64,000 nt of DNA from Rhodococcoides kyotonense. GTDB taxonomy: Bacteria; Actinomycetota; Actinomycetes; Mycobacteriales; Mycobacteriaceae. Under the pieces are notes generated by a model that saw nothing but the letters and a program-made list of their open reading frames with translations, ran no database searches and was not told the DNA's origin. Positions 49,190 through 59,336 of the stretch are shown here, in pieces. Position numbers and translations under genes: made by a program. The stretch lies in contig NZ_FZOW01000011.1 of assembly GCF_900188125.1 (NCBI RefSeq), forward strand, positions 186,001 to 250,000. The letters run 5' to 3'. Numbering within the stretch: the stretch's first letter is position 1; each line of letters starts with the position of its first letter.

Positions 49190-49648
49190 ATGAACTCACG
49201 AACCCAGCGTGGCTCACAGATATTTCGCCGCACAGCCGCCTCCCTTGCGGGGGCGGCTGTCGTCGTCGCAGCAGCAGCCGCCTGCGGCACCGACAGCACC
49301 ACCACCGGATCGTCGTCGTCTCTTCCCGAGACCACGACCACGACTGCGCCGCCGACCACCACTACGGCAGCCGCGGACGGCATCACCGATCAACAGAAGC
49401 AGCAACTGTGCACCGATCTCGGTGAGCAACTGCAGGAATGGCGCATCCAGGGTCCGACGTTGGGGCGCGGCGGATTGAACATCGTCGTGCAGACCTGGGC
49501 GGCGCAGAGCGGAGTCATCAACCTGCAGGTGGTGCAGAACCGCGCGATCGTCGACGAGATCACGATCGCGAACTGCCCCGACGTGCGCACCGAGGCCATG
49601 CAGTCCCTCGACATCCCCGATCTCGCGTCCGGTCTGGTCGGGTTCTGA
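49190..49648 (+). CDS. Small secreted lipoprotein of unknown function
   Basis: The 152-residue protein has an Arg-containing signal (QIFRRTAASLAGAA), lipobox AAAACG and a Ser/Thr/Pro-rich linker of the cell-wall-spacer kind (SSSSLPETTTTTAPPTTTT). The globular C-terminal domain (about 60-152) contains two cysteines (QLCTDL, IANCPDV), possibly a disulfide. No family is recognised. It follows panB by 30 bases and precedes the prolyl aminopeptidase by 3 bases, so the three may be co-transcribed. Confidence 0.8.
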   Translation: MNSRTQRGSQIFRRTAASLAGAAVVVAAAAACGTDSTTTGSSSSLPETTTTTAPPTTTTAAADGITDQQKQQLCTDLGEQLQEWRIQGPTLGRGGLNIVVQTWAAQSGVINLQVVQNRAIVDEITIANCPDVRTEAMQSLDIPDLASGLVGF

Positions 49649-49651
49649 TCC

Positions 49652-50629
49652 GTGACACAGACGTATTCGACCGAACTGTATCCACCGATCGAACCGTACG
49701 ACTCCGGCCATCTCGACGTCGGTGACGGCCAACGCATCTACTGGGAGACCAGCGGTGACCCCGAAGGCACCCCGGTCGTCTTCGTGCACGGAGGTCCCGG
49801 TGGCGGCACCGGACCCGCGCAGCGTAGATATTTCGACCCGGCTGCGTACCGGATCATCCTCTTCGACCAGAGGGGCTGTGGCCGTTCGACGCCGCACATC
49901 GCCGACGGTGCCGACCTGTCGGTCAACACCACCGATCGGCTGATAAGCGACATCGAGACGCTACGCACACATCTGGGCGTCGAACGATGGCTCGTGTTCG
50001 GCGGGTCGTGGGGTTCGACGCTGTCGCTCGCATATGCGCAGAGCCATCGAGACCGCGTGAACGGCCTGATTCTGCGAGGAATCTTCCTGTTGCGGCGTAG
50101 CGAGATCGATTGGTACTACAACGGCGGCGCGGGACACATCTTCCCCGAGCAGTGGGACGAGTTCCTCGCACCCGTCCCGGAGAACGAACGCGGCGGCGAC
50201 CTCGTCGAGGTCTATCACCGGCTGCTGACGTCGGACGACCGGGATGTGGCCACTGCTGCCGCCGTCGCGTGGTCGTCGTGGGAGGCCGCGACGAGCTATC
50301 TGCTGCCGCGGCCGGAGCAGGTCGCCGAGAACTCCGATCCGCGGTTCGCGCTGGCGTTCGCCGGAATCGAGAACCACTACTTCCGCAACGGCGGGTTCCT
50401 GCGCGAGAACCAGTTGCTCGACGACGCGCATCTGCTCGACGGCATCCCCGGCGTCATCGTCCAAGGTCGCTACGACGTCGTATGCCCCGCGACGAGCGCA
50501 CATGCCCTCCACAAGGCATGGCCCGAGGCAGAATTGATCGTCGTCGACCACGCCGGACACTCGGCCAGCGAGCCCGGGATCGTGCATCATCTGGTCCAGG
50601 CCACCGACCGGTTCGCGTCGCTACGGTGA
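49652..50629 (+). CDS. pip: Prolyl aminopeptidase (S33)
   Basis: This 325-residue alpha/beta hydrolase removes N-terminal proline. Diagnostic motifs are HGGPGGG (46-52) and the DQRGCGRSTPH strand. The nucleophile Ser119 lies in GGSWGS, and the C-terminal Asp and His lie in QGRYDVVCP and DHAGHSASE. The start is GTG (VTQTYSTELYPP). Its 3' end overlaps the convergent RNB gene by 9 bases. Confidence 0.92.
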   Translation: MTQTYSTELYPPIEPYDSGHLDVGDGQRIYWETSGDPEGTPVVFVHGGPGGGTGPAQRRYFDPAAYRIILFDQRGCGRSTPHIADGADLSVNTTDRLISDIETLRTHLGVERWLVFGGSWGSTLSLAYAQSHRDRVNGLILRGIFLLRRSEIDWYYNGGAGHIFPEQWDEFLAPVPENERGGDLVEVYHRLLTSDDRDVATAAAVAWSSWEAATSYLLPRPEQVAENSDPRFALAFAGIENHYFRNGGFLRENQLLDDAHLLDGIPGVIVQGRYDVVCPATSAHALHKAWPEAELIVVDHAGHSASEPGIVHHLVQATDRFASLR

Positions 50630-52030
50630 GTCGTAGCTGAATTCGATTCGGCGGGAGTCGGTGTCGGCGACGGTCAGCCGTACCGTCACCTTCTCCCCCT
50701 CCGGCGGCTCACCCGTGCACTTTCCGATGACGATCGGGTCGTCGAGGAACACTTCGGCGTCGCGTTTGCCTTCGGCACCACGCAACACGAGCGCGCCGAA
50801 CTCCTCGCCGACCCGTCGGGCAAGCATCGTCGCCTCGGTCAGATCGATGCACGCTCGATCCACCTTGGACGCAGTCGAATCCGACGCTCGCATCACCGCC
50901 GGGAGGTCCGGGAGCGCGGTGCGCGCCCACGCCGGGATCTCGGTGTCCGCGACGACGGCAAGGCAGACCTCGGTGGCGTATCTGTCGGACAGCCGTCGCA
51001 GCGGAGCCGTCACGTGCGCGTAGGGCGCGCCGATGCCGGCGTGATCGGTCAGGTTCGGCACGTCGCCGTCGAACGCGGCGTAGTCCGCGCCGCGCAGCAG
51101 CCCGGTCGCCTCGGTCATCATCGCGAGTGTCTCGGGCGCGGCGCTCGGCAGTCCAGCGAGAACCGCGCCTGCCGACGCGCCCTCCGGCCACTCGATCCCG
51201 AGTGTGTCCGCGGTGGTGCGCAGCGTTGCCAGCGCATCCTTCGACGCGGTCGGCAGCGTCCGCAGTATCCCGACGCGGGCGTCGAGCATGATGCGCGCGG
51301 CGCACATTCCGGTCAGTAGCGACACCTCGGCGTTCCACGTGTCGACGTCCGTGCGGCCCTGCAGTTCCACCCGCCAGGAGTGGCCGTCGGGGACGACTTC
51401 CTGTTCGGGCAGCGTGATGTCGATCGATCCACGCAGGAGAGCTGCCTGCGCACGCAATGCCCCGAACTCTGCCAATGCTGCGATCGACGGATGCGGAGTG
51501 CCTGCATCGACGTCGGCTTGCACGCCCGCATAGTCCAGACGCGCGACCGACCTGACCATCGCGCGGCCGACTGTCCATGCCACCGCTTCGCCGTCGGAGT
51601 CCAGCTCGATTCGCCAGAGCGCCGCGGCGCGCGCTTCGTTCGGCAGCAGGCTCGCCGAACCCTCGGACAACACCCGCGGATGCAGCGGGACCGAACCGTC
51701 GGGCAGGTAGTAGGTCTGTCCGCGCTCACGCGTCTCGGAGTCGAGTGCTCCGCCCGGAATCACGAGAGCGCCGACGTCGGCGATCGCGTAATGCACGACG
51801 AAACCCGACGTCAGCCTCTCGATGTGCACCGCCTGGTCGAGGTCCATCGAACCAGGCGGGTCGATCGTCACGAGCGGGATATCGGTGCGATCCTCGCGGT
51901 CGTGCTCGTACCGATCGACCGGGGACGATGCCTCGGCCAAGGCATCGTCCGAGAACGCCTCTCGCAGACGAAATTCGGACCTGATCGCGTGGAAGTCGAA
52001 GTTCGAGGTGGGCAGTCGAATCGGAGCCAC
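50621..52030 (-). CDS. RNB-domain ribonuclease (RNase II/R superfamily)
   Basis: The 469-residue protein is mostly one RNB catalytic domain. The metal-binding acidic motif is DPPGSMDLDQAVH, and the conserved RRLSDRYA and HVTAPLRR blocks follow. The cold-shock and long N-terminal regions of RNase II and R are absent, as in other short actinobacterial members. It probably degrades RNA 3' to 5'. The GTG at 52030 (VAPIRLPTSNFDF) is taken, as the frame further up runs into rnpB. It lies 6 bases downstream of the 61-residue gene. Confidence 0.88.
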   Translation of the reverse strand: MAPIRLPTSNFDFHAIRSEFRLREAFSDDALAEASSPVDRYEHDREDRTDIPLVTIDPPGSMDLDQAVHIERLTSGFVVHYAIADVGALVIPGGALDSETRERGQTYYLPDGSVPLHPRVLSEGSASLLPNEARAAALWRIELDSDGEAVAWTVGRAMVRSVARLDYAGVQADVDAGTPHPSIAALAEFGALRAQAALLRGSIDITLPEQEVVPDGHSWRVELQGRTDVDTWNAEVSLLTGMCAARIMLDARVGILRTLPTASKDALATLRTTADTLGIEWPEGASAGAVLAGLPSAAPETLAMMTEATGLLRGADYAAFDGDVPNLTDHAGIGAPYAHVTAPLRRLSDRYATEVCLAVVADTEIPAWARTALPDLPAVMRASDSTASKVDRACIDLTEATMLARRVGEEFGALVLRGAEGKRDAEVFLDDPIVIGKCTGEPPEGEKVTVRLTVADTDSRRIEFSYDSP

Positions 52031-52035
52031 GAAAG

Positions 52036-52221
52036 TCAGTTGTTCCAGTCGTCGTCGGCTTTGTCCGCGGCCTTGTTTCGCTCCGCCGCGATCTCGATGG
52101 CACGCTCGGCCGTCTTGCGATCGGGGTACGGTCCCATGCGATCGAAGGCACCCGCCTCCTTGCCCTGCGAGACGGTCTTCGTACGAACGTCGTAGTACCA
52201 GGCTTCGTCGTCGTTGCTCAT
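52036..52221 (-). CDS. Small conserved actinobacterial protein next to rnpB
   Basis: The 61-residue protein (MSNDDEAWYYDVRTKTVSQGK, then RMGPYPDRKTAERAIEIAAERN) resembles short actinobacterial proteins sometimes annotated as SPOR-like, with the YPDRKTAERAI helix. The function is unknown. ATG at 52221 is taken; the upstream frame lies in rnpB. It is co-directional with rnpB and the RNB nuclease, with 6 bases to the latter. Confidence 0.82.
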   Translation of the reverse strand: MSNDDEAWYYDVRTKTVSQGKEAGAFDRMGPYPDRKTAERAIEIAAERNKAADKADDDWNN

Positions 52222-52245
52222 GAGAACAGTGTGCCGTACTGGGTG

Positions 52246-52690
<445 letters not shown>

Positions 52691-52744
52691 GAGGTGACTC
52701 TACCCGTGTCTGTCGCGTTCGAACTACACCTGTGGGGCCCGCAC

Positions 52745-52750
52745 TACAGT
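52745..52750 (+). promoter_or_regulatory. Probable leaderless -10 element of the DUF1697 gene
   Basis: TACAGT, seven bases, ATG at 52758, with no Shine-Dalgarno. Confidence 0.42.
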
Positions 52751-52757
52751 TCACCCC

Positions 52758-53279
52758 ATGGATCACGTCATTCTGCTGCGCGGCATCAACGTCGGCGGAA
52801 TCAACATCAAGATGGCAGATCTCCGTGCCGCCCTGACGGACGCAGGTTTCACCGACGTGCGGACCACTCTCGCGACGGGCAACGTGCACCTCCGATCGCC
52901 GTCGACGGGTGCCGAACTGAAGGCGTCGGTCGAGGCGGTGTTGTCGGAGCGATTCGGCTACGAAGCCTGGGTCATCGTTCTCGACGTCCCGACCCTGCGC
53001 GGCATCGTCGAGGAGTACCCGTTCGACGCCGAGCGCGAGGGCTGGCACCCCTACGTCGTCTTCGGCAACGACGACGACCATCTCGCCGAGCTGGCGGCCA
53101 TCGGCGAGACGCTGGATCCGGACCTGGAACGCATCGCGGCCGGCCGGGGCGTCGTCTACTGGGAAGTTCTTCGGGGCCACACCACCGACAGCATCGTCGG
53201 GAAGACCACCGCCAAGGCCAAGTTCAAGCCGACCACCACGACGCGCAATCTACGGACACTCGCCAAGATGCTCGCGTGA
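52758..53279 (+). CDS. DUF1697 domain protein
   Basis: The 173-residue protein is a single DUF1697 domain (HVILLRGINVGGINIKMADLR, then TLATGNVHLRS). The family is widespread and uncharacterised. It is divergent from rnpB. Its stop overlaps the start of the transporter gene (GTGA), indicating coupling that may be incidental. Confidence 0.92.
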   Translation: MDHVILLRGINVGGINIKMADLRAALTDAGFTDVRTTLATGNVHLRSPSTGAELKASVEAVLSERFGYEAWVIVLDVPTLRGIVEEYPFDAEREGWHPYVVFGNDDDHLAELAAIGETLDPDLERIAAGRGVVYWEVLRGHTTDSIVGKTTAKAKFKPTTTTRNLRTLAKMLA

Positions 53280-54514
53280 GCCTCGTCGCCGCGGCTCTCG
53301 TCGCCGCTGTCCTGATCTTCGCCATCGTTCGTCCCCGCGGTCTCCCCGAGATCGTCGCTGCGTTGCCCGCCGCTGCACTGACGTTGGTACTCGGCCTGGT
53401 GACCGTCTCGGGTGCTGTCGAGCAGGTGACCGAACTGCTGCCGACCGTCGTGTTCCTGGCGTTCATTCTGATCCTGGCCCACCTCGCCGATGCCCGAGGC
53501 GTGTTCACGTGGATGGCGTCGGTGATGGGCAGGGGTGCCGGCGGGAGTCCGCACAAGTTGCTGGTCTCGGTGTTCGCTGCTGCCGCGGTCACCACCGCGA
53601 TCCTGAGCCTCGACGCCACCGTGGTCCTCCTGACCCCTGCCGTCATCGGCGCGGCGCGCGCACTGCGGATGTCTGCGCGGCCGCACAGCTATGCCAGCGC
53701 GCACCTGTCCAATTCGGCGTCGACGTTGCTTCCCGTGTCCAACCTCACAAACCTGTTGGCGTTCGGTGCGACCGGCTTGACGTTCGTTCACTTCGCTGCG
53801 CTGATGGCCCTGCCGTGGATCGTGGCCGTGCTGATCGAGTTCGCGGTGTTCTGGATCTTCTTTCGCGCAGATCTCGTGCGCATCGAGGACGCGCCGAGCC
53901 CAGAGCGCATCCCTGCACCTCTCGGGACGCTCGCTGTTCTCGGGGCCACACTGGTCGGATTCGCCGTCGCCGGTCTCTTCCATGTCGAGCCGTTCTGGGT
54001 CGCGGCAGCGGGATCGCTCGTCCTCGCTGTTCCCGCGTTGCGCAACGGATTCACGGTGCCGAGCAGAATCCTGCGCGCCGCCGACCTGAAGTTCTGTGGC
54101 TTCGTCCTGCTGCTGGCGATCGTCGTCGCCGGTGTCACCGCAGGCCCGATCGGACGCTGGCTGACCGACATCCTGCCGACCGAGGAGACGTTCCTCGGTC
54201 TGCTTGCCACCGCTGCTATCGCGGCGGTGGCGTGCAACGTCGTCAACAATCTTCCTGCGACGTTGATGCTGTTGGCTGCGTTCGGCCCGTCGGCACCGCC
54301 CGGGTTGCTGCTCGCGATGGTGATCGGGGTGAACCTCGGCCCCAATCTGACCTATGTCGGTTCGCTCGCCATCATGCTGTGGCGACGGGTCGGCGCGGCG
54401 AATCACGAACCGGCCGACCTCCGAACGTTCACCACACTCGGGCTGATCACCACACCGTTGACGATCGTGGGATCGGTTGCTGCGCTGTGGGTCTCGCTAC
54501 TGATCGAGATATGA
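53276..54514 (+). CDS. ArsB/NhaD-type (SLC13-like) membrane transporter
   Basis: The 412-residue protein has about 11 membrane spans and the ion-transporter superfamily architecture. It contains LSLDATVVLLTPAVIGAAR and NSASTLLPVSNLTNLLA, the two-half helical hairpins seen in ArsB/citrate-type permeases, and NVVNNLPATLMLL in the C-terminal half. Substrate is unknown: arsenite or another anion is possible, but no arsenic genes are adjacent. Its end overlaps the RNase H gene by 18 bases, tail to tail. Confidence 0.85.
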   Translation: MSLVAAALVAAVLIFAIVRPRGLPEIVAALPAAALTLVLGLVTVSGAVEQVTELLPTVVFLAFILILAHLADARGVFTWMASVMGRGAGGSPHKLLVSVFAAAAVTTAILSLDATVVLLTPAVIGAARALRMSARPHSYASAHLSNSASTLLPVSNLTNLLAFGATGLTFVHFAALMALPWIVAVLIEFAVFWIFFRADLVRIEDAPSPERIPAPLGTLAVLGATLVGFAVAGLFHVEPFWVAAAGSLVLAVPALRNGFTVPSRILRAADLKFCGFVLLLAIVVAGVTAGPIGRWLTDILPTEETFLGLLATAAIAAVACNVVNNLPATLMLLAAFGPSAPPGLLLAMVIGVNLGPNLTYVGSLAIMLWRRVGAANHEPADLRTFTTLGLITTPLTIVGSVAALWVSLLIEI

Positions 54515-55600
54515 CGTGTCGTTGACCAGACGCACCGACGCCCCACCGTCCGGGTAGAACTCGGCGATACTGAGCGACGCCAGGTCCAGGTGCATGCGGT
54601 ACAGAATCGACGGTCCGACGTCGAGTGCGAGCTGCAGGAGCATCTTGATCGGCGTGACGTGACTGACGACGACGATCGTCGACCCCGCGTACGACGCGAC
54701 GAGCTTGTCGCGTGCTGCCTTGACGCGTTCGTGGACGACGTCGAAGCTTTCGCCTCCGGGCGCCGCCACCGAGGTGTCGCCGCGCCAACGCTGGTGGATG
54801 TCGGGGTACTGCTGCGAGGCCTCCTTGAACGTCAGACCTTCCCAGTCACCGAAGTCGGTCTCGGTCAGATCGTCGAGTACCGATACCTCCAAGCCCACCT
54901 TGTCGGCGAACGCACCTGCGGTCTGCCGCGCACGTCCGAGCGGCGACGACACCACCGCCGCGATGTCGTCTCGCCTCGCGAGATGGTCGGCCGCCGCAGC
55001 GGCCTGACGCTCGCCGAGCTCGGTCAACGCGGGGTTGCCGCGACCGGAGTAGCGTCGCTCGACCGACAGTGGGGTCTGGCCGTGCCGCAGCAGCAGCATG
55101 CGCGTCGGCTCACCGACGGCGCCGGTCCAGCCGGGCGCGGCGGGCTTCTCGGTCACCTCCTCGGCGGGCGCAAGGTCGTCTCCGGCGGCCGCTGCATCCA
55201 TCGCCTCGTTGGCGAGTCGATCGGCGTGCGAGTTCTGGTTCCGCGGAATCCACTCGAAGCTCACCGAATCGAATCCACGGACCAGCTCGGCCGCTTCACG
55301 GTTCAGCGGAATCATGTCCGGGTGCTTGACCTTCCAGCGTCCCGACATCTGCTCGACGACGAGCTTGGAGTCCATCCTGACCTGCACCTCACGCGCGCCG
55401 ACGTCGGCGGCAGCGGTCAAGCCTGCGATGAGACCGCGGTACTCGGCCACGTTGTTGGTGGCGACACCGAGTGCGAGTCGGCGTTCGGCGAGCACGTCGC
55501 CGCGATCGCTGGACAGGACCACGGCGCCGTATCCGGCAGGCCCCGGGTTGCCGCGTGAGCCACCGTCCGCCTCGACGATCACCCGGACGGGCGTGCTCAC
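54497..55600 (-). CDS. Bifunctional RNase HI / histidine phosphatase (CobC-like)
   Basis: This 367-residue fusion matches Rv2228c. The N-terminal type I RNase H domain carries VIVEADGGSRGNPGPAGYG with the catalytic Asp, NVAEYRGL and RMDSKLVVEQM. The C-terminal half is a phosphoglycerate mutase-like phosphatase with LLLRHGQTPLS and LTETDFGDWEGLT. The phosphatase half resembles alpha-ribazole phosphatase, so it may finish cobalamin synthesis. The GTG at 55600 overlaps the stop of the Zn-ribbon gene (GTGA). The frame opens further up, inside that gene. Confidence 0.93.
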   Translation of the reverse strand: MSTPVRVIVEADGGSRGNPGPAGYGAVVLSSDRGDVLAERRLALGVATNNVAEYRGLIAGLTAAADVGAREVQVRMDSKLVVEQMSGRWKVKHPDMIPLNREAAELVRGFDSVSFEWIPRNQNSHADRLANEAMDAAAAGDDLAPAEEVTEKPAAPGWTGAVGEPTRMLLLRHGQTPLSVERRYSGRGNPALTELGERQAAAAADHLARRDDIAAVVSSPLGRARQTAGAFADKVGLEVSVLDDLTETDFGDWEGLTFKEASQQYPDIHQRWRGDTSVAAPGGESFDVVHERVKAARDKLVASYAGSTIVVVSHVTPIKMLLQLALDVGPSILYRMHLDLASLSIAEFYPDGGASVRLVNDTSYLDQ

Positions 55601-56334
55601 AGGCCGGACTCCTTGGTGCGCACCAGGATTGCGTTGCATTCGGAGCAGCGAACCAGTTCGTCGGCAGGCTTCGCCGCGATTCGCGAGATTTCGCCGCGGT
55701 CGAGTTCGATGCGGCATGCGCCGCACCGGCGGGCCTGCAGAAGCGCCGCGCCGCGACCGGTCAGGCCGCGCTGCTTCTCGTACAGCCCGAGCAGATCGTC
55801 CGGGAAAGTACCTGCCAGCTCGGAGCGGCGACCGGTACTGCGCTGCTCGGCAGCGTCGATGTCCGCTACGGCGTCGTCCCGGCGCCGGCCCGCGTCGATC
55901 AGTTCTTCCTCGATCTGGGTCAGCTGCGCGCCTGCGTGGTTGTAGTCGGTTTCCGACGCCTCACGCCGTTCCATGACCTCGAGAAGCTCCTCTTCGAGGA
56001 TGGATTGACGTCGTTCCAGGCTCGTGAGCTCGTGCTGGATCTCGGACATCTGCTTCGCGGCAACGGTGCCGCTCTCGAGCAGCTTCTTGTCGCGGTCCTC
56101 GCGCTGGCGAACCGCGTCGACCTCGTTCTCGAGCTTCTTGATGTCGCGGTCGAGATCGTCCATCGAGATCTGAACCGCGACGGCCGCGTCCTTACGGGCG
56201 ATGCGTTCGCCCTCGAGCTTCTCGACCTCGGCCTGCTCCGGAAGGTTTTTCCGACGATGCGCGATCTGAGTCAGTTCGGTGTCCACTGCGGCCAGCTCGA
56301 GAAGTGAGGCCTGCACTCGGGGATCGACGTTCAC
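55597..56334 (-). CDS. Zinc-ribbon coiled-coil protein (Rv2229c family)
   Basis: The 245-residue protein is a long antiparallel coiled coil (about 15-165) followed by a C4 zinc ribbon with Cys204, Cys207, Cys230 and Cys233 (CGAC and CSEC). It matches the Rv2229c family of unknown function. CAGGAG lies upstream of the GTG. It sits between NIF3 and RNase H, a conserved trio in Actinobacteria, and overlaps the latter by four bases. Confidence 0.9.
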   Translation of the reverse strand: MNVDPRVQASLLELAAVDTELTQIAHRRKNLPEQAEVEKLEGERIARKDAAVAVQISMDDLDRDIKKLENEVDAVRQREDRDKKLLESGTVAAKQMSEIQHELTSLERRQSILEEELLEVMERREASETDYNHAGAQLTQIEEELIDAGRRRDDAVADIDAAEQRSTGRRSELAGTFPDDLLGLYEKQRGLTGRGAALLQARRCGACRIELDRGEISRIAAKPADELVRCSECNAILVRTKESGL

Positions 56335-56394
56335 GCGTGATGACTCCTGCGACTATGGAAGATGAAGATTCGGTCAACCCTACCGGGCGAGCAG

Positions 56395-57540
56395 TCAGTT
56401 GTTCGCCGCCCCGAGGGTCCACGGGTCCGTTCTGGTCGTACTCACTCGACTCTCCCACGCGGCAGCATCCGAGAAGGCCGAATCGACGATCGATCGGGCT
56501 TGCTCGCACCACGGCCATTCCGACGCCCAGTGGGCCACGTCGATGACGGCCGGTCCCCCGGCGCGCAGGTGTTCGTCGACGGGATGGTGCCGCAGATCGG
56601 ATGTGACGAAGACGTCGGCACCGAGCGTCGTCACCGCGCCAAGGAACGAGTCGCCCGCACCGCCGCACAGCGCTACCGTGCGGATCGACGCGTCGAGATC
56701 TCCAGCCGTGCGCACTCCCCATGCGGTGTCCGGCAACCTGACGCGCACGCGCTCGGCGAATGCGCGCAGCGTCGTCGGCTCGGCGAGCGTTCCCACTCGG
56801 CCGAGCCCGGTGGACGACGGCAGCCGCACTTCCTCGACGATGTCGAACGCCGGTTCCTCGTACGGATGAACGGTGCGCAGCCGCTCGATCAGCTGCGCAC
56901 GCAATGCCGCGGGCGCGACCATCTCGACGCGGTCCTCGGCGACCTGCTCGAGCTGCCCTACGGTTCCGATCGCGGGATCCGCGCCGTCCAGCGGACGGAA
57001 CCGACCTGTCCCGACGACGGTCCAGCTGCAGTCTCGATAGTCGCCGATGGCTCCCGCGCCTGCGTCGAGCAAAGCGTCGCGCACGGCGTCGGAATGGGTC
57101 GTCGGGACGAACACCACCCACTTGTCGACGCGCGGGCCGTCGATGGGTTCGATCGGGCGGGTCCCGGTGACTCCGAGCAGATCGGCCAACGCGTCGGACA
57201 CGCCGGGATCCGCGGAGTCGGCGTTGGTGTGCGCGGTGAACAGTGCACATCCAGCCTTGACGAGCCGGTGGATCAGCGCACCTTTCGGCGTGTTCGCCGC
57301 GACGGTGTCGACGCCTCGCATCAACAACGGATGATGCACGACGAGGAGGTCGGCGCCCCACTCGATGGCCTCGTCGACGACGGCAGCGGTGGCGTCGACT
57401 GCGTAGATCACCTTGCGTACGGGGTCGGACGGGTCGCCGGTGACGAGCCCGACCGAATCCCAGCTCTCGGCGAGGCGCGGCGGATACGCGGCATCGAGAA
57501 CGGCGATGACGTCGGCGAGGCGCACACGGCCTTCGGTCAC
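56395..57540 (-). CDS. NIF3/YbgI-like dinuclear metal-centre hexameric protein
   Basis: The 381-residue protein has the two halves of the NIF3 fold with metal-binding histidines and acids in [24 protein letters not shown] and, in the C-terminal half, [11 protein letters not shown]. Between them is a PII-like insert ([33 protein letters not shown]). It corresponds to Rv2230c. Function is unproven; some relatives have been linked to cyclohydrolase-like activity. It lies 13 bases downstream of cobC and 60 bases upstream of the Zn-ribbon gene. Confidence 0.93.
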   Translation of the reverse strand: MTEGRVRLADVIAVLDAAYPPRLAESWDSVGLVTGDPSDPVRKVIYAVDATAAVVDEAIEWGADLLVVHHPLLMRGVDTVAANTPKGALIHRLVKAGCALFTAHTNADSADPGVSDALADLLGVTGTRPIEPIDGPRVDKWVVFVPTTHSDAVRDALLDAGAGAIGDYRDCSWTVVGTGRFRPLDGADPAIGTVGQLEQVAEDRVEMVAPAALRAQLIERLRTVHPYEEPAFDIVEEVRLPSSTGLGRVGTLAEPTTLRAFAERVRVRLPDTAWGVRTAGDLDASIRTVALCGGAGDSFLGAVTTLGADVFVTSDLRHHPVDEHLRAGGPAVIDVAHWASEWPWCEQARSIVDSAFSDAAAWESRVSTTRTDPWTLGAANN

Positions 57541-57553
57541 TGACTTCTCCTCA

Positions 57554-58576
57554 CTACAGAACGCGTTCGAACGCGTCGATCAGAACGTCGACGTACTCAG
57601 GACCCCGGACGGCGACGCGTAGGTGATCGGGCGCCAGGCCGGGAAAGGTGTCGCATCGGCGGACGGCAATGCCTTCGCTGCGCAGGCGTTCGCGGACGTC
57701 GGCTGCGGACGGTACCTGCAGCAGCAGGAACGGTGCGTGAGCCGGTGTCCTCACGACGATGCCGAGTTTCCTGAGTCGGTCGACCATCGCGTCGCGGTCG
57801 TCGGCGATGCACGACGCCTTGGCTGCGGCTTCGGCCACGGCGTCGGGCTCGCTGCAGGCGGTGATGGCTTCGAGTTGCAGCGTGCCGACCGGCCAGTGCG
57901 CCCGACCGTGCGCGAGGGTTGCCAGCACCTCCGGCGATCCGAGGGCGTATCCGCAGCGCAGACCGGCCAGCGCCCACGTCTTCGTCAAGCTCCGCAGCAC
58001 GAGCACATCGGGGAGCGCGTCGGCCGCGACAGACTGTGCTTCTCCTTCGACGGCGTCGGCGAACGCCTCGTCGACCACGAGGATGCGCCCCGGTCGTCGC
58101 AACGCGAGAAGCTCTTCTCTCGGATGCAGCACCGACGTCGGATTCGTGGGATTCCCGATCACGACCATGTCCGCCGATTCGGGAACCAGCCCGGGATCGA
58201 GCTCGTACGGCGGCGGCAGGATCACCTGAGCGACGTCGACGTCGGCTTCACGCAGCGCCCACTCGGGCTCGGTGAACGACGGGTGCACGACGGCCGCGAG
58301 CCGGGGCCTTAGCCTCGGCAGCATCGCGAATCCCTCGGCTCCGCCTGCGAGCAGCAGCACTTCGTCCGGAGTTCGACCGTGCCTGCGGGCAACGGCCTCG
58401 CGTGCACGCAGATCGGCAGCGGCCGACGGGTAGCCCCCGAGATGGTTCAGCGTGTCGGCGAGTCGCTCCCGCAGCCAGCGAGGTGGCGCCGTTCCTTGAA
58501 CGTTGACCGCGAAATCGACCAGCCCATCGCCGACCTCGGCATCGCCGTGGTGGCGCAGCAGCGAACGTGAGTGCAC
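57554..58576 (-). CDS. cobC: Aminotransferase-like L-threonine-phosphate decarboxylase homologue
   Basis: The 340-residue PLP-fold protein (Rv2231c homologue) belongs to the family that makes the aminopropanol arm of cobalamin. Features are [11 protein letters not shown], the [13 protein letters not shown] region, [13 protein letters not shown] with the PLP Asp, and [15 protein letters not shown] with the PLP lysine. The GTG at 58576 is preceded by AAAGGAC. A histidinol-phosphate aminotransferase-like activity cannot be excluded. It is first in a four-gene minus-strand operon with nif3, the zinc-ribbon gene and the RNase H gene. Confidence 0.85.
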   Translation of the reverse strand: MHSRSLLRHHGDAEVGDGLVDFAVNVQGTAPPRWLRERLADTLNHLGGYPSAAADLRAREAVARRHGRTPDEVLLLAGGAEGFAMLPRLRPRLAAVVHPSFTEPEWALREADVDVAQVILPPPYELDPGLVPESADMVVIGNPTNPTSVLHPREELLALRRPGRILVVDEAFADAVEGEAQSVAADALPDVLVLRSLTKTWALAGLRCGYALGSPEVLATLAHGRAHWPVGTLQLEAITACSEPDAVAEAAAKASCIADDRDAMVDRLRKLGIVVRTPAHAPFLLLQVPSAADVRERLRSEGIAVRRCDTFPGLAPDHLRVAVRGPEYVDVLIDAFERVL

Positions 58577-58625
58577 TTCGAGCGGTCCTTTCGTTGCCGA
58601 TGAGCGTAGTCGGCGCCCACACCGA

Positions 58626-58631
58626 TATGGT
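58626..58631 (+). promoter_or_regulatory. Probable leaderless -10 element of the HAD gene
   Basis: TATGGT, then six bases, then ATG at 58638, with no Shine-Dalgarno. Confidence 0.4.
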
Positions 58632-58637
58632 TTTGTC

Positions 58638-59336
58638 ATGACAAAGCTCGACGAATCGACGAACACACGCGCCCACGTCGTGCTGTTCGACCTGGACGGA
58701 ACGCTCACCGACTCGGCGCCCGGCATCCTCGCCGGCTTCCGGCACGCGCTCGCCTCCGTCGGGGCGCCCGAGCCGACCGAGAAGCAACTCGCGCTGGTGA
58801 TCGGCCCACCGCTGATCGACTCGTTCCGCACGATGGGCCTGCCGGAGGACGACGCGCAGCACGCGCTGGCCGCGTATTTCGAACGGTACGACGCGCAGGG
58901 TTGGGCCGAGAACTCGGTGTTCGACGGTATCGAGCCCGTCCTGAAGGAACTGAAGGCGCGCGGTGTCCGGCTGGGAGTCGCGACGAGCAAGTCGGAGCGT
59001 TTCGCGCACCGCATCCTCGACCACTTCGAGTTGTCGCAGTACTTCGAGTTCATCGGCGGAGCGAGCAGTGACGGCGTCCGACGGGCCAAGCCCGACGTCA
59101 TCGCCCACTCGCTGCGCAACCTGGGTCTGATCCCGAAGGAGATCGCCGACGGCGGAACTCCGGACGTCATCATGGTCGGCGACCGCGATCACGACGTGCA
59201 CGGTGCTGCCCGCTTCGGGATCCCTGCCGTCTACGTCGACTGGGGATACGGCATCGACGGGGAGAACGACGACGCTGCATTCACCGTCACGACCATGGAC
59301 GAACTCGCGAAGGTGCTCGGTGACAACACCCACTGA
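58638..59336 (+). CDS. HAD-superfamily hydrolase, PtkA/phosphoglycolate phosphatase-like
   Basis: The 232-residue protein has HAD motif I (FDLDGTLTDS, Asp18 and Asp20), motif II (GVATSKS), the lysine of motif III (RAKPDVIAHSL) and motif IV (VGDRDHDVHGA). In M. tuberculosis the gene at this position (PtkA) is reported to act as a protein tyrosine kinase coupled to PtpA. This protein lacks the N-terminal extension of the 291-residue PtkA, so ordinary phosphatase activity is as likely. It overlaps ptpA by 17 bases. Confidence 0.88.
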   Translation: MTKLDESTNTRAHVVLFDLDGTLTDSAPGILAGFRHALASVGAPEPTEKQLALVIGPPLIDSFRTMGLPEDDAQHALAAYFERYDAQGWAENSVFDGIEPVLKELKARGVRLGVATSKSERFAHRILDHFELSQYFEFIGGASSDGVRRAKPDVIAHSLRNLGLIPKEIADGGTPDVIMVGDRDHDVHGAARFGIPAVYVDWGYGIDGENDDAAFTVTTMDELAKVLGDNTH

